Assembly (NCBI GenBank): GCA_030432035.1 | Contig: JAUIHO010000007.1 | Span: 1-44,710, forward strand | Source: Phycisphaerae bacterium | GTDB lineage: Bacteria; Planctomycetota; Phycisphaerae; UBA1845; UTPLA1 | DNA length: 44,710 bases | Reading direction: 5' to 3' | Part shown: piece after piece, positions 1 through 7,537 of the stretch | Layout: the number at the start of each line of letters is the position of its first letter | Numbering within the stretch: the first letter of the stretch is position 1 | Position numbers and translations under genes: made by a program | The notes under the pieces: generated by a model | Databases searched by the model: none | The model's input: only the letters and a program-made list of their open reading frames with translations | Told to the model about the DNA's origin: nothing

Positions 1-1
1 A

Positions 2-475
2 CCGCATTGCAACAGTTGGGAATTCTTCAAAGGCATCTACGATGACAAGGCCCGCGGCGCGTTCTGCGGTCGGATCATTGTTCGCGAAGATGCGCAAAAG
101 ACCGACGCCAAGCAGTCGAATATGAGCCTGCTGCTGTCGCGCGATGCGATGATCGATACTAAGCCGCAGCTCGAAATTCTGGCCGACGACGTTAAGTGCA
201 CGCACGGTGCCACTGTGGGGCAGCTCGACGATGAAGCGATTTTCTACCTTCGTTCGCGCGGTGTGAGCGTCGATGCGGCTCGCAGCCTTCTGATTTACGC
301 CTTTGCCGGTGAAAGTATCGGCCAAGTGCGCATCGCCGCGCTACGTGATAAGTTGCAAGACTTGCTATCCGAACGCTTGCACTACGGTGAATCGCTCACG
401 TTCGGTCGACCGTTTGAATACAGCGATGATTTCGCCGATCTCGTGCGTGCCGCTGACCGTCGCCGGGAGACGTAA
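2..475 (+). CDS. sufD: SufD, Fe-S cluster assembly scaffold subunit (3' part)
   Basis: This is the C-terminal part of a SufB/SufD-family protein; the reading frame is open from base 2, so the gene starts upstream of the window. The visible 157 residues carry the conserved SufD core: KG-IYDDKARG, an AQKTDA-Q segment, LLLSRDA, TKPQLEI-ADDVKCTHGAT and a FYLRSRG segment. SufD partners with SufB and the ATPase SufC as the cytosolic scaffold on which iron-sulfur clusters are built. An internal ATG at 122 would remove conserved core sequence and is not the true start. The downstream sufS-sufE fusion begins about 105 bases later on the same strand, so this is the end of a suf operon whose sufB and sufC probably lie upstream. 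SufD is preferred over SufB because of the sequence around the C-terminal helices; this subfamily choice is slightly less certain than the family. Confidence 0.93.
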   Translation, partial: PHCNSWEFFKGIYDDKARGAFCGRIIVREDAQKTDAKQSNMSLLLSRDAMIDTKPQLEILADDVKCTHGATVGQLDDEAIFYLRSRGVSVDAARSLLIYAFAGESIGQVRIAALRDKLQDLLSERLHYGESLTFGRPFEYSDDFADLVRAADRRRET

Positions 476-580
476 GTCGTCATGGTCGCGACGCCGGGGG
501 AGCGAGTGAATAACGCTTGCCCCGTGCAGTAAACAAGGCACTCGCGTTATCGAATGAAGTCTGCATTAGAGAGGTTGCCC

Positions 581-2275
581 ATGTCCAGCTATCCGATCGA
601 CAAAATCCGGGGCGACTTTCCAATTCTTCAACGCACGGTGCACGAGAGTAAGCCGCTCGTGTATCTCGATAATGCGGCGTCGACGCAGCAAGCTCAGCCC
701 GTTATCGATGCCGTTTCGCGCTATCACAGCCAAACGCATTCCAACATCCATCGCGGCGCGCACGCGCTGGCGGCGGAAGCAACTGATGCGTACGAAGCCG
801 CTCGCAAACGGATCGCCCGCTTCATCGGCGCGGCGAGCCCAAACGAAGTGATCTTCACACGCGGCACCACCGACGGCATTAATCTCGTCGCCAACAGTTT
901 CGGCCGCGCCCGCGTCGAAGAGGGCGACGAGGTGCTCATCACCGAGATGGAGCACCATTCCAACATCGTGCCCTGGCAGATGCTGTGCGAACAGGTCGGT
1001 GCCAAACTGCGTGTCGTGCCCGTCAACGATCGCGGCGAGTTCGTTTGGGATGAGTACGAACGCTTGCTCGGCCCGCGCACCAAGATGCTGGCGCTCACAC
1101 ACATTTCCAACACGCTCGGTACGATCAATCCGATCCGCGACATTATCGAAGCGGCGCATCGCCACGACGTGACCGTGCTCGTTGACGGTGCACAAGCCAT
1201 CGCTCATATGAAGGTCGACGTCGCTGTGCTCGGTTGCGACTTCTATGTGTTTAGCGGTCATAAGATTTTCGGCCCGACGGGCATCGGCGTGTTGTACGGC
1301 AAGGAAAGCCTGCTCAAGGGCATGCCGCCGTATCAGGGTGGCGGGTCGATGATTCGCACGGTTAAGTTTGAAAAAACAACGTTCGAAGATCCGCCGTTTA
1401 AGTTTGAAGCGGGTACGCCCAACGTCTCTGGCGCGATCGGCCTTGCCGCTGCGATTGAATACGTCGATGCAATCGGCTTAGACAAAATCGCCGCACACGA
1501 ACACGAGCTAACCACCTACGGTATCGAACAACTCAAACAGATCGATGGTTTGCGTATGATCGGCACGGCCGCCGACCATGCGGGAATTCTGTCGTTCGTC
1601 GTTGATGGCATTCACGCCGACGACATCGGTCGCCTCGTCGATCGCGAGGGCGTGGCCGTGCGCGTCGGGCATCATTGCACGCAACCGCTAATGGAGCGAT
1701 TCAACGTGCCGGCAACGGTGCGCGCGTCGGTGGCGCTGTATTCCACGCGCGAGGAAATCGACACGCTGGTGCACGCGGTACGCAAAGCCGTCAACGTAAT
1801 GAGCCGCACCTGCCCCGTCGAGCGCACCGAAGTGCGCCCCAGCGGTGAAGATATCGAACGCACGCAGGATCGCATCGTGCAGGAGTTCAACGCCATTCCC
1901 GATTGGGAAGAGCGCTATCAAAAGATCATCGAACTCGGCAAACGCCATCCGAGCATTCCCGAGAATCTGAAAGACGAAAAGTGGATCGTGCGCGGCTGCC
2001 AATCGACGGTCTGGCTACACCCGGAATTGAAAGACGGCAAGATCGCCTTCGCGGCGGAAAGCAACGCCATGATCGTTAACGGTCTGGTCGCGTTGTTGCT
2101 GCGCGTGTATTCCAATCGCACGCCTGACGAGATTCTGAATACGGCTCCGCGCTTCATCAACGAAATCGGCCTGAGCCAACACCTATCGCAGGCCCGCGCC
2201 AACGGTCTCGCGGCGATGTTGGAGCAGATCAAGAATTACGCCGTCGTGTTTAAGAGTGTTGCGGCAGGCAGTTAG
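581..2275 (+). CDS. sufS: SufS-SufE fusion: cysteine desulfurase with C-terminal sulfur acceptor
   Basis: A single 564-residue protein joins two enzymes that are usually separate. Residues about 1-405 are a group II cysteine desulfurase (PLP-dependent, releases sulfur from cysteine as persulfide): the PLP lysine is K228 in SGHKIFGPTG and the persulfide cysteine is C366 in VGHHCTQPLM, close to the E. coli SufS positions 226 and 364. Residues about 425-560 are a SufE domain whose acceptor cysteine is C473 in VRGCQSTVW. SufE takes the persulfide sulfur from SufS and passes it to the SufBCD scaffold, so fusion keeps donor and acceptor together. The start at 581 is chosen because AGAGAGG lies about 7 bases upstream and MSSYPIDKIRGDFP aligns with SufS N-termini; an upstream ATG at 554 has no such support. 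It follows sufD and precedes sufT. Confidence 0.96.
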   Translation: MSSYPIDKIRGDFPILQRTVHESKPLVYLDNAASTQQAQPVIDAVSRYHSQTHSNIHRGAHALAAEATDAYEAARKRIARFIGAASPNEVIFTRGTTDGINLVANSFGRARVEEGDEVLITEMEHHSNIVPWQMLCEQVGAKLRVVPVNDRGEFVWDEYERLLGPRTKMLALTHISNTLGTINPIRDIIEAAHRHDVTVLVDGAQAIAHMKVDVAVLGCDFYVFSGHKIFGPTGIGVLYGKESLLKGMPPYQGGGSMIRTVKFEKTTFEDPPFKFEAGTPNVSGAIGLAAAIEYVDAIGLDKIAAHEHELTTYGIEQLKQIDGLRMIGTAADHAGILSFVVDGIHADDIGRLVDREGVAVRVGHHCTQPLMERFNVPATVRASVALYSTREEIDTLVHAVRKAVNVMSRTCPVERTEVRPSGEDIERTQDRIVQEFNAIPDWEERYQKIIELGKRHPSIPENLKDEKWIVRGCQSTVWLHPELKDGKIAFAAESNAMIVNGLVALLLRVYSNRTPDEILNTAPRFINEIGLSQHLSQARANGLAAMLEQIKNYAVVFKSVAAGS

Positions 2276-2309
2276 CGGGCCGTTCGCCGAGAGCGTTGGC
2301 GCGGTATTC

Positions 2310-2332
2310 AGAGCCGCGGCCTGTGGCCGCAT
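2310..2332 (+). repeat. Palindromic repeat, copy 1 of an inverted pair around sufT
   Basis: A 23-base element with the palindromic core GCGGCCTGTGGCCGC. A second copy lies in opposite orientation at 3071-3093 with one mismatch. The pair brackets sufT. It resembles short REP-like intergenic palindromes and can form a GC-rich hairpin in either transcript. Confidence 0.7.
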
Positions 2333-2541
2333 GGCAATTGAAGAACGCAACAAAACGCGAATAAGATGATTTGGCAGAGCGGCGTATAAGTCAATTTACG
2401 AATGACTGTGACCGTCGTATTTCGAGGACGTGCACCGGCTATTAGCCGAGCCACAACGCAATCGCCGCACTCATCGATGATCATGTTTAGCTACCTGCCA
2501 GACGTCGCATTTTGAACTTTGCACTGACCGAGAGGCCCACC

Positions 2542-2913
2542 ATGTCCGACAACCAACCCCTCAAAGACGCCGTCCTTACCGCCATCAAGACTGTGCGCGA
2601 TCCCGAAATTCCCGTGAACATCGTCGAGCTGGGTTTGATTTACGAGTTGAGCCTGCAAAATGAGACGGAAGTCTATATTCGCATGACGCTTACCACGCCC
2701 AATTGCCCGGTCGCCGGCGATATTCTCAAAGAAGTCGAAACCAAAGCCCGCGCCGTCGACGGCGTAACCAAAGCCACGGTCGATCTCGTCTGGGAACCGC
2801 AATGGACCAAAGACCTCATGAGCCCGGCGGCCAAGCTGGAGCTAGATATGATGGGCGGCGAAATCCCAGGGCAGGGGAAGAAGGAGAAGTTCTTTAAGTT
2901 GGGGAGGTTGTAA
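2542..2913 (+). CDS. sufT: SufT / MIP18-family (DUF59) Fe-S assembly protein
   Basis: A 123-residue MIP18/PaaD (DUF59) family protein. The N-terminal half has the family hallmarks: a helix followed by VRDPEIPVNIVELGLIYE, then a beta strand and the TTPNCPVAGDIL loop that contains the conserved cysteine. The C-terminal third is longer than the minimal domain and ends in a Lys-rich segment. SufT-type proteins act as auxiliary factors in iron-sulfur maturation, and the location 266 bases after the sufS-sufE fusion supports that role here rather than phenylacetate metabolism. The start at 2542 follows a GAGAGG ribosome site about 7 bases upstream; an upstream in-frame codon at 2512 lacks one. The palindromic repeat at 2310-2332 lies in the gap to sufS, so transcription may be separate or attenuated there. 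Confidence 0.88.
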   Translation: MSDNQPLKDAVLTAIKTVRDPEIPVNIVELGLIYELSLQNETEVYIRMTLTTPNCPVAGDILKEVETKARAVDGVTKATVDLVWEPQWTKDLMSPAAKLELDMMGGEIPGQGKKEKFFKLGRL

Positions 2914-3070
2914 AGGGGAATGGCGAAGGGCGAAGTACAAGAAAAATTGGAAGGATGTAATGATGCGAATCGGAACTGGCCAGGCTTGAACTTGTTGTTT
3001 TGAGTAGCATTGGTCATGTCATCGGCTTGCCGCTTGCGGCTATGTGGAGTCTGCTTCTCCGATCAAATCT

Positions 3071-3093
3071 ATGCGGCCACAGGCCGCGACTCT
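3071..3093 (-). repeat. Palindromic repeat, copy 2 (inverted)
   Basis: Core GCGGCCACAGGCCGC, the reverse complement of the element at 2310-2332; 22 of 23 bases match after inversion. Confidence 0.7.
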
Positions 3094-3244
3094 TTGGGGC
3101 CGACGTTTCATCGACACCGCAATATCACATTTCGTTCGGAATTTTGCGTGCATTCATCGCGTCGGGACGATGCGGCTCTGATGTACTAATCGCACATCCT
3201 CATAGAATGGCCATCGAGTTGATTACGAAGTTGTAGACGCCATT

Positions 3245-3390
3245 ATTACCAGATTGCTAAATCTCTAACTAACCAGATCGCCAAATATCCAAATCACGAA
3301 ATATCCAAATCACCAATTCGCCAAATAAAAAATCACCAATTCCGATGCTCTTTAACTTCACAAATCCCAAATCACCACTTCACAAATCGT
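3245..3390. repeat. AT-rich degenerate short tandem repeats
   Basis: Variants of AAATCACCAATTCGCC and AAATATCCAAATCAC recur about every 10-20 bases through this stretch, for example around 3280-3345 and 3360-3385. Composition is much more AT-rich than the neighbouring genes. The repeat runs up to the stop codon of the minus-strand SDR-like gene. Confidence 0.6.
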
Positions 3391-3391
3391 C

Positions 3392-4084
3392 TCACTTCCG
3401 ATCCTTATAAGAAATCCGCTCCCCGCTACACGCGACTTCCTTCGACGCCAGCCATAAAAACGCCGGCAGCCACTCGGCGGGTGGGGCGGCGGGGGCGACG
3501 TCGGTGGTCATGCGGCCGATGTCGAGACAGTTCACGCAGATGTTGGTGTTCTTCAGTTCGCGGGCGAGCAGCCTTGTAAAGCCTTCGATCGCGCAGTTGC
3601 CGACCATATAAGCACCGTCGCCGGGTTTCGTTTCGCGCGGGCTTTGCGATGTGACGTTGACGATGCGACCGTAGCCGTGGCGCTTCATCCATGGCAACGC
3701 TTCGCGACAAACGAGATACGGTCCCGTCACGTTGGTGGCGATCACGTCGCGCCAGGGTTCGGCGGGGTAATCTTCGATGGTATTTTGCGGGCCGAGAATC
3801 GCAGCGGCGTTGATGATGGCATCGATGCGACCGTAACGGTTGACCACGCGATGCACGAGTCGCACGACGTTGGCTTCAAAGCGAAGGTCGCACGGAATGA
3901 TCATCGCACGATCTGGGTGCGCGACGATCAACTCTTCCAACTCCGGCAAGTTTGCCATTCGGCGCACGCCCAGTGCCACTTTCGCGCCGGCATCGAGCAA
4001 GGCCGTCGTCAGTTCGCGACCCATCCGGCCGGTCGAGCCGGTCAATAGCACAACTTGATCGTTTAGCGAGGTGGCGTCGGGCAT
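3392..4084 (-). CDS. SDR-family protein lacking the catalytic lysine
   Basis: A 230-residue protein of the classical short-chain dehydrogenase/reductase fold. Visible motifs are the nucleotide-binding TGSTGRMG near residue 16, a CDLRF segment placing an acidic residue after strand 4, the NAAA motif, TNVTGPYL and the VTSQSP serine region. In the active site the usual YxxxK reads YMVGN: the tyrosine is present but the lysine is asparagine (AAC), and this is clear in the DNA. Family knowledge says this lysine lowers the tyrosine pKa and binds the nicotinamide ribose, so activity may be altered or lost. The C-terminus keeps the SGERI segment that follows the fold. The gene stands alone, convergent with sufT and divergent from the isochorismatase gene. 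Substrate cannot be predicted. Confidence 0.85.
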   Translation of the reverse strand: MPDATSLNDQVVLLTGSTGRMGRELTTALLDAGAKVALGVRRMANLPELEELIVAHPDRAMIIPCDLRFEANVVRLVHRVVNRYGRIDAIINAAAILGPQNTIEDYPAEPWRDVIATNVTGPYLVCREALPWMKRHGYGRIVNVTSQSPRETKPGDGAYMVGNCAIEGFTRLLARELKNTNICVNCLDIGRMTTDVAPAAPPAEWLPAFLWLASKEVACSGERISYKDRK

Positions 4085-4303
4085 GGGTCGGGCTCAAACG
4101 GGTTACGAGGCAAACTGCAACCGATGGTAACGATATGCAAACGCAGTTACCAGTCCCTAAAACCACAAAAACGCAAACGATTTGTTTACGGGGGCGTCGT
4201 GCGAATCAAGCATCGGATAGCGGGTCGCGTGCAATGGCTTAATCTTCGAACGCATGTGCCAAACCCGCGTCGGATGCGCGAAGCAAATCCATCGTTTTCG
4301 CGG

Positions 4304-4333
4304 TTGAAGCCCCGCGTTGCTTCACCCTATACT
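4304..4333 (+). promoter_or_regulatory. Sigma-70-type promoter for the isochorismatase operon
   Basis: TTGAAG at 4304-4309 and TATACT at 4328-4333 are separated by 18 bases, 33 bases upstream of the ATG at 4367. An AAAGGA ribosome site lies between them and the start. Confidence 0.55.
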
Positions 4334-4366
4334 CACGCCCGGTAAGCAACAAAAAAGGACCGCCCC

Positions 4367-4933
4367 ATGCCGCATGTGCAACAACTCGACGTCTCGCAAG
4401 CCGCGCTGGTCGTGATAGACGTGCAGGAAAAAATGCTCGGCGCGATCGGCAGCGATCCGCTCGACAACTTGCGGCGGCACATCACCAAGCTGGTTCGCAC
4501 GGCGGCGTTGTTGAATGTCCCCGTCATTTACACCGAGCAATACCCCAAGGGTTTGGGCGGCACGGATGGACCGATTAAGGATGCCTTGCCGGATTCGGCG
4601 GCGTACTTTGAAAAAACGACGATGAGCTGCTGGCGCGATGCGCCGTTCAAAGCGGCGCTGCAAGCGACCAACCGCGAACACATCATTCTGGTTGGAGTAG
4701 AGACGCACGTGTGTGTGATGCAAACGGCGCTCGATATGACCAAGGTCGATTACGACGTATTCGTATCCGTCGATGCATGCGGGTCGCGGTTTGAAAATGA
4801 CAAGGCGGTTGCGATCGAACGGATGCGCCATGCGGGCATTGTGGTAAGCACGACCGAATCGCTGATGTTTGAAATGATCGGTCGCTGCGATCATCCGCAG
4901 TTCAAATCGTTCCTGGAGATTGTGAAGTCGTGA
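4367..4933 (+). CDS. Isochorismatase-family cysteine hydrolase
   Basis: A 188-residue alpha/beta hydrolase of the isochorismatase/nicotinamidase superfamily. The catalytic triad is visible: D18 in VVIDVQ, K83 in FEKTTMSCW and C116 in VETHVCVMQTALD, followed by the typical DACGSR segment. Proteins of this subgroup hydrolyse C-N or C-C bonds in small metabolites; the single-domain form without a carrier-protein domain argues against siderophore-type isochorismatase, and the nicotinamidase metal-site histidines are not evident. The exact substrate is open. An AAAGGA site lies 8 bases before the ATG and a credible promoter is upstream. The stop codon overlaps the GTG start of the next gene by four bases (GTGA), so the two are translationally coupled. 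Confidence 0.9.
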   Translation: MPHVQQLDVSQAALVVIDVQEKMLGAIGSDPLDNLRRHITKLVRTAALLNVPVIYTEQYPKGLGGTDGPIKDALPDSAAYFEKTTMSCWRDAPFKAALQATNREHIILVGVETHVCVMQTALDMTKVDYDVFVSVDACGSRFENDKAVAIERMRHAGIVVSTTESLMFEMIGRCDHPQFKSFLEIVKS

Positions 4934-5190
4934 CCTATTACGGCGATGACGACCCGAACCTGCCGTTGCCGACCGACATGGACGATGGCGGTGAGGACGA
5001 CTTCGATCTGCCGCCCATGCAGTGCCCGAACTGCCGGGCTACGGTCACCGAAGATACGCAACAGTGCCCGGCCTGCGGTGATTGGATTACGCCGGAAGAT
5101 GTGGGCCAAGGCAATTTCTGGTCGAAGCATTCGTGGAAGATCATCGCCGTGCTGTTGATGTTGTTGGCGATGTGGCGGTTCATCCTTTAA
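4930..5190 (+). CDS. Small zinc-ribbon protein with one C-terminal membrane helix
   Basis: An 86-residue protein that starts at GTG overlapping the previous stop. Its acidic N-terminus (residues 1-30) is followed by a zinc ribbon with two knuckles, CPNC and CPAC (about residues 32-50), and then a hydrophobic helix (about residues 70-85) that should anchor it in the membrane with the ribbon in the cytoplasm. No enzymatic motif is present. Coupling to the isochorismatase-family gene suggests co-expression; function is unknown. Similar zinc-ribbon/single-helix proteins are common in Planctomycetota and are usually unnamed. Confidence 0.85.
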   Translation: MTYYGDDDPNLPLPTDMDDGGEDDFDLPPMQCPNCRATVTEDTQQCPACGDWITPEDVGQGNFWSKHSWKIIAVLLMLLAMWRFIL

Positions 5191-5238
5191 ATGCTATGTT
5201 GCTCGATGGCGGTGAACGCGTACAGGATAGACTAGGCA

Positions 5239-5781
5239 ATGGCCAAGAAAAAAAGAATCAAACGCCCGCTAAAGCCCTTGCCGCGCATCGGCTGGCGCGA
5301 ATGGGTGGGCCTGCCCGAGTTGGGCGTTGGTGCCGTTAAGGCTAAGGTCGATACCGGCGCGCGCTCGTCGTCGTTACATGCGTTTGACGTGCGCGTTACG
5401 CACGATTCGCGAGGCGCGTGGGTCTATTTCAACGTTCACCCGATTCAGCGCGACAATGAAACCGAGATTCAGTGCGTCGCGCCGTTGCTCGAACGGCGCT
5501 CGGTGCGCTCGTCGAGCGGTCATTCCAGCGAGCGACCGGTGATCTTGACGGATGTGCAAGTTGGTGACGAAGTCTGGCCGATCGAAATCACGCTAACCAA
5601 TCGCGATGAAATGGGCTTTCGCATGTTGCTCGGGCGCGAGGCGGTGCGCAAGCGTTACCTCGTCGATTCGGGCGGTTCGTATTTGCAAAGCACGCAGCCC
5701 AAACTCAAACGCAAGAAAAAGAAAACCTCGAAGAAAAAGAAGCAAAAGCACAATCGAGCTTCCAAAGGACCGCGCTCGTGA
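5239..5781 (+). CDS. rimB: RimB-like retropepsin-type protease of the RimK cluster
   Basis: A 180-residue protein of the family long annotated as ATP-dependent zinc protease (RimB/PF05618) and now viewed as retropepsin-like. The aspartic-protease signature VDTGARSSSLHA lies at about residues 38-49, with the later LLGREA segment matching the second hydrophobic-hydrophobic-G strand of the fold. Residues about 153-172 form an extremely lysine-rich tail not needed for the fold. Genes of this family sit next to rimK in many bacteria and are thought to trim or process glutamate tails added by RimK; that role is an inference from neighbourhood and published work on RimB. Its TGA overlaps the GTG start of rimK by four bases, so the two are translationally coupled. 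Confidence 0.88.
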   Translation: MAKKKRIKRPLKPLPRIGWREWVGLPELGVGAVKAKVDTGARSSSLHAFDVRVTHDSRGAWVYFNVHPIQRDNETEIQCVAPLLERRSVRSSSGHSSERPVILTDVQVGDEVWPIEITLTNRDEMGFRMLLGREAVRKRYLVDSGGSYLQSTQPKLKRKKKKTSKKKKQKHNRASKGPRS

Positions 5782-6950
5782 AGTTAGCCATCCTCTCCCG
5801 CAGCCCAAAATCGTATAGCACCCGTCGTCTCAAAGAAGCCTGCATTAAACGCGGGCATAAGGCCACGGTTCTGGATACGATCAAGTTCGCCATTTACGTC
5901 GAGCAAGAAGACCCGAGCCTCACGTACAAAGGCCAAGAGCTGTCGCATTACGACGCGGTCATTCCGCGCATCGGCGCATCCATCACGCTATACGGCACGG
6001 CGGTCGTGCGGCAGTTCGAGCAGATGGGTACGTTCACGCTCAACCCGTCGCACGCGATCAGCGTTTCGCGCGATAAGTTGCGCTCGATGCAGGCGCTCAG
6101 CCGCCACAACATCGGGATGCCGAAAACCGCGTTCGTGCGCGATAAAGAAGATGTGTTGCCCGCCATCGAAGATGTCGGCGGCGTGCCGGTCGTGATCAAG
6201 CTGCTGGAAGGCACGCAGGGCATCGGCGTGATTCTGGCCGACAGCGTGAGCGTGGCGGCGGCGATTATCGAAACGCTGCAAAGCACGCGGCAGAATGTGC
6301 TTATTCAAAAGTTCGTCGCCGAGAGCAAGGGTAAGGACGTGCGCGCGTTCGTCGTCGGCAATCGCGTCGTGGCGGCTATGCGCCGCAAAGCGCAGGGGCA
6401 GGAGTTTCGCAGCAACGTGCATCGCGGCGGCAAGACAGAAGTCGTCGAGCTAAGCGAAGAATACGAACGCACGGCCGTGCGCGCGGCGCAGATCATGGGC
6501 CTGCGCGTTGCCGGTGTCGACATGCTCGAAGGTGAAGACGGCCCCAAGATTATGGAAGTCAACTCGTCGCCGGGCCTGGAAGGCATCGAAGGCGCGACGG
6601 GTGTGGATGTCGCCAGCGCCATCGTCGAACACATCGAACAACAAGTGATTTTCCCCGACGTCGACGTGCGACAAAAGCTCGCGCTGGCGGCGGGCTACGG
6701 TATTTCCGAGTTTCCGATCGTTCCCAACTCGACGTTGGCCGGTAAGACGATTGCCGAGACGGCGCTGCGCGATCAGGACGTGCTGATTCTCAACATCGAT
6801 CGCAACGGCGTCACGATCCCCAGCCCCCACGGCTCGCGCGAGTTGCTGGTGGGCGATAAGCTGTTGTGCTTCGGTAAGCTGCTCACGCTACGCGGCCTAG
6901 TGCCGGAGAAGCCGAAGCGCAAGAAGAAGAAAAAGAAGAAGCGGGTGTAG
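5778..6950 (+). CDS. rimK: RimK-type ATP-grasp amino-acid ligase with C-terminal TrkA-C domain
   Basis: A 390-residue protein. Residues 1-287 are a RimK-family ATP-grasp ligase, with the LEGTQGIGV glycine-rich loop (about 143-151), KDVRAFVVG and the metal-binding E260 and N262 in IMEVNSSPG. RimK attaches glutamates to the C-terminus of ribosomal protein S6 in E. coli; relatives make poly-glutamate or other amide links. Residues about 302-376 form a TrkA-C/RCK-C ligand-binding domain (SEFPIVPNSTLAGKTI, later GDKLLCFG), suggesting control by a small ligand. A lysine-rich tail follows (377-390), echoing the one on the upstream protease. The start is the GTG that overlaps the rimB stop. The matching AstE-like gene of this kind of cluster lies at 8702, beyond two inserted opposite-strand genes. 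Confidence 0.94.
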   Translation: MKLAILSRSPKSYSTRRLKEACIKRGHKATVLDTIKFAIYVEQEDPSLTYKGQELSHYDAVIPRIGASITLYGTAVVRQFEQMGTFTLNPSHAISVSRDKLRSMQALSRHNIGMPKTAFVRDKEDVLPAIEDVGGVPVVIKLLEGTQGIGVILADSVSVAAAIIETLQSTRQNVLIQKFVAESKGKDVRAFVVGNRVVAAMRRKAQGQEFRSNVHRGGKTEVVELSEEYERTAVRAAQIMGLRVAGVDMLEGEDGPKIMEVNSSPGLEGIEGATGVDVASAIVEHIEQQVIFPDVDVRQKLALAAGYGISEFPIVPNSTLAGKTIAETALRDQDVLILNIDRNGVTIPSPHGSRELLVGDKLLCFGKLLTLRGLVPEKPKRKKKKKKKRV

Positions 6951-6952
6951 CG

Positions 6953-7498
6953 CTAGGTGACGAGCCGCGTAACCACCAACGCTTTCAACCAAATTGTGGC
7001 CAACTTCTGTTTTCGAGGCAGCCTCTCCCAATCACGAACGCGCGGTCGAATTAAATCGGCTAGCCAGTCTGGAATTCCTACAGACTCAGTGTAAACGCGA
7101 ACCGGCTTGGATACGCGACCGCTCCCTTGCTTTGTTGAAAGGCGGATGTTCAAGAAAACGGTTTGGCCGGGTAAGACCAATCCACTGCGGCAGTTGCCGC
7201 CATACGTCCGCCCGTGGAGTTGAACCAGGCTGCTTGAAACGTTTTTGATAGGAAATGTGCAGAGGATCGTCGTCCCACCTTTGACAATGCCAAAATCAAA
7301 ATTCGATACTGGACATTCGATGGCGACGGTTTGGATAGGCGTCTGATCGTTATCAATATTTTTCGGCAATACGCCCCGGGGGTTTGAGACGGGTTCGATT
7401 AGCGTGATATAGCTGTAGCCATCGGCGTTTTGCGACGTAATAAAGATAATGCCGAGCGCGATAGCAAGTCTTTGTTGGGTTCGAATATGCATATTCAT
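6953..7498 (-). CDS. Exported DUF1573-like protein, paralogue A
   Basis: A 181-residue protein with a signal-peptide-like N-terminus (about residues 10-28) and a central Ig-like DUF1573-type segment: NFDFGIVKGGTTILCTFPIKN, then a Cys-containing strand and LVLPGQTVFLNIRL. DUF1573 domains are exported beta-sandwich modules of unknown role, abundant in Bacteroidetes and Planctomycetota. The C-terminal helix ends in WLKALVVTRLVT. It is a paralogue of the gene 39 bases upstream (7538-8101), sharing order of features and the C-terminal helix. The ATG at 7498 overlaps AT-rich sequence, and both genes look less GC-rich than the rim genes around them, which fits later insertion. The stop lies only two bases from the rimK stop. 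Confidence 0.75.
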   Translation of the reverse strand: MNMHIRTQQRLAIALGIIFITSQNADGYSYITLIEPVSNPRGVLPKNIDNDQTPIQTVAIECPVSNFDFGIVKGGTTILCTFPIKNVSSSLVQLHGRTYGGNCRSGLVLPGQTVFLNIRLSTKQGSGRVSKPVRVYTESVGIPDWLADLIRPRVRDWERLPRKQKLATIWLKALVVTRLVT

Positions 7499-7537
7499 TG
7501 TTCTCTCTCATTCTTACTTTTTTGGGAATCAAGAAAC

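Larger units (their letters stand above)
2914..3391. other. 478-bp intergenic region, repeat-rich, no gene seen
   Basis: The spacer lies between convergent sufT and the SDR-like gene. It contains the second copy of the 23-base palindrome and an AT-rich stretch of degenerate short repeats. A 78-codon open frame at 3000-3236 runs across the palindrome and has no ribosome site or family resemblance, so I do not call it. Confidence 0.7.

Noticed and set aside
554..580. Longer N-terminus of the SufS-SufE fusion
   Set aside because: The ATG at 581 has a ribosome site and fits SufS N-termini; the upstream ATG does not.
3000..3236. 78-codon open frame
   Set aside because: It crosses the palindromic repeat, has no ribosome site and shows no family features.
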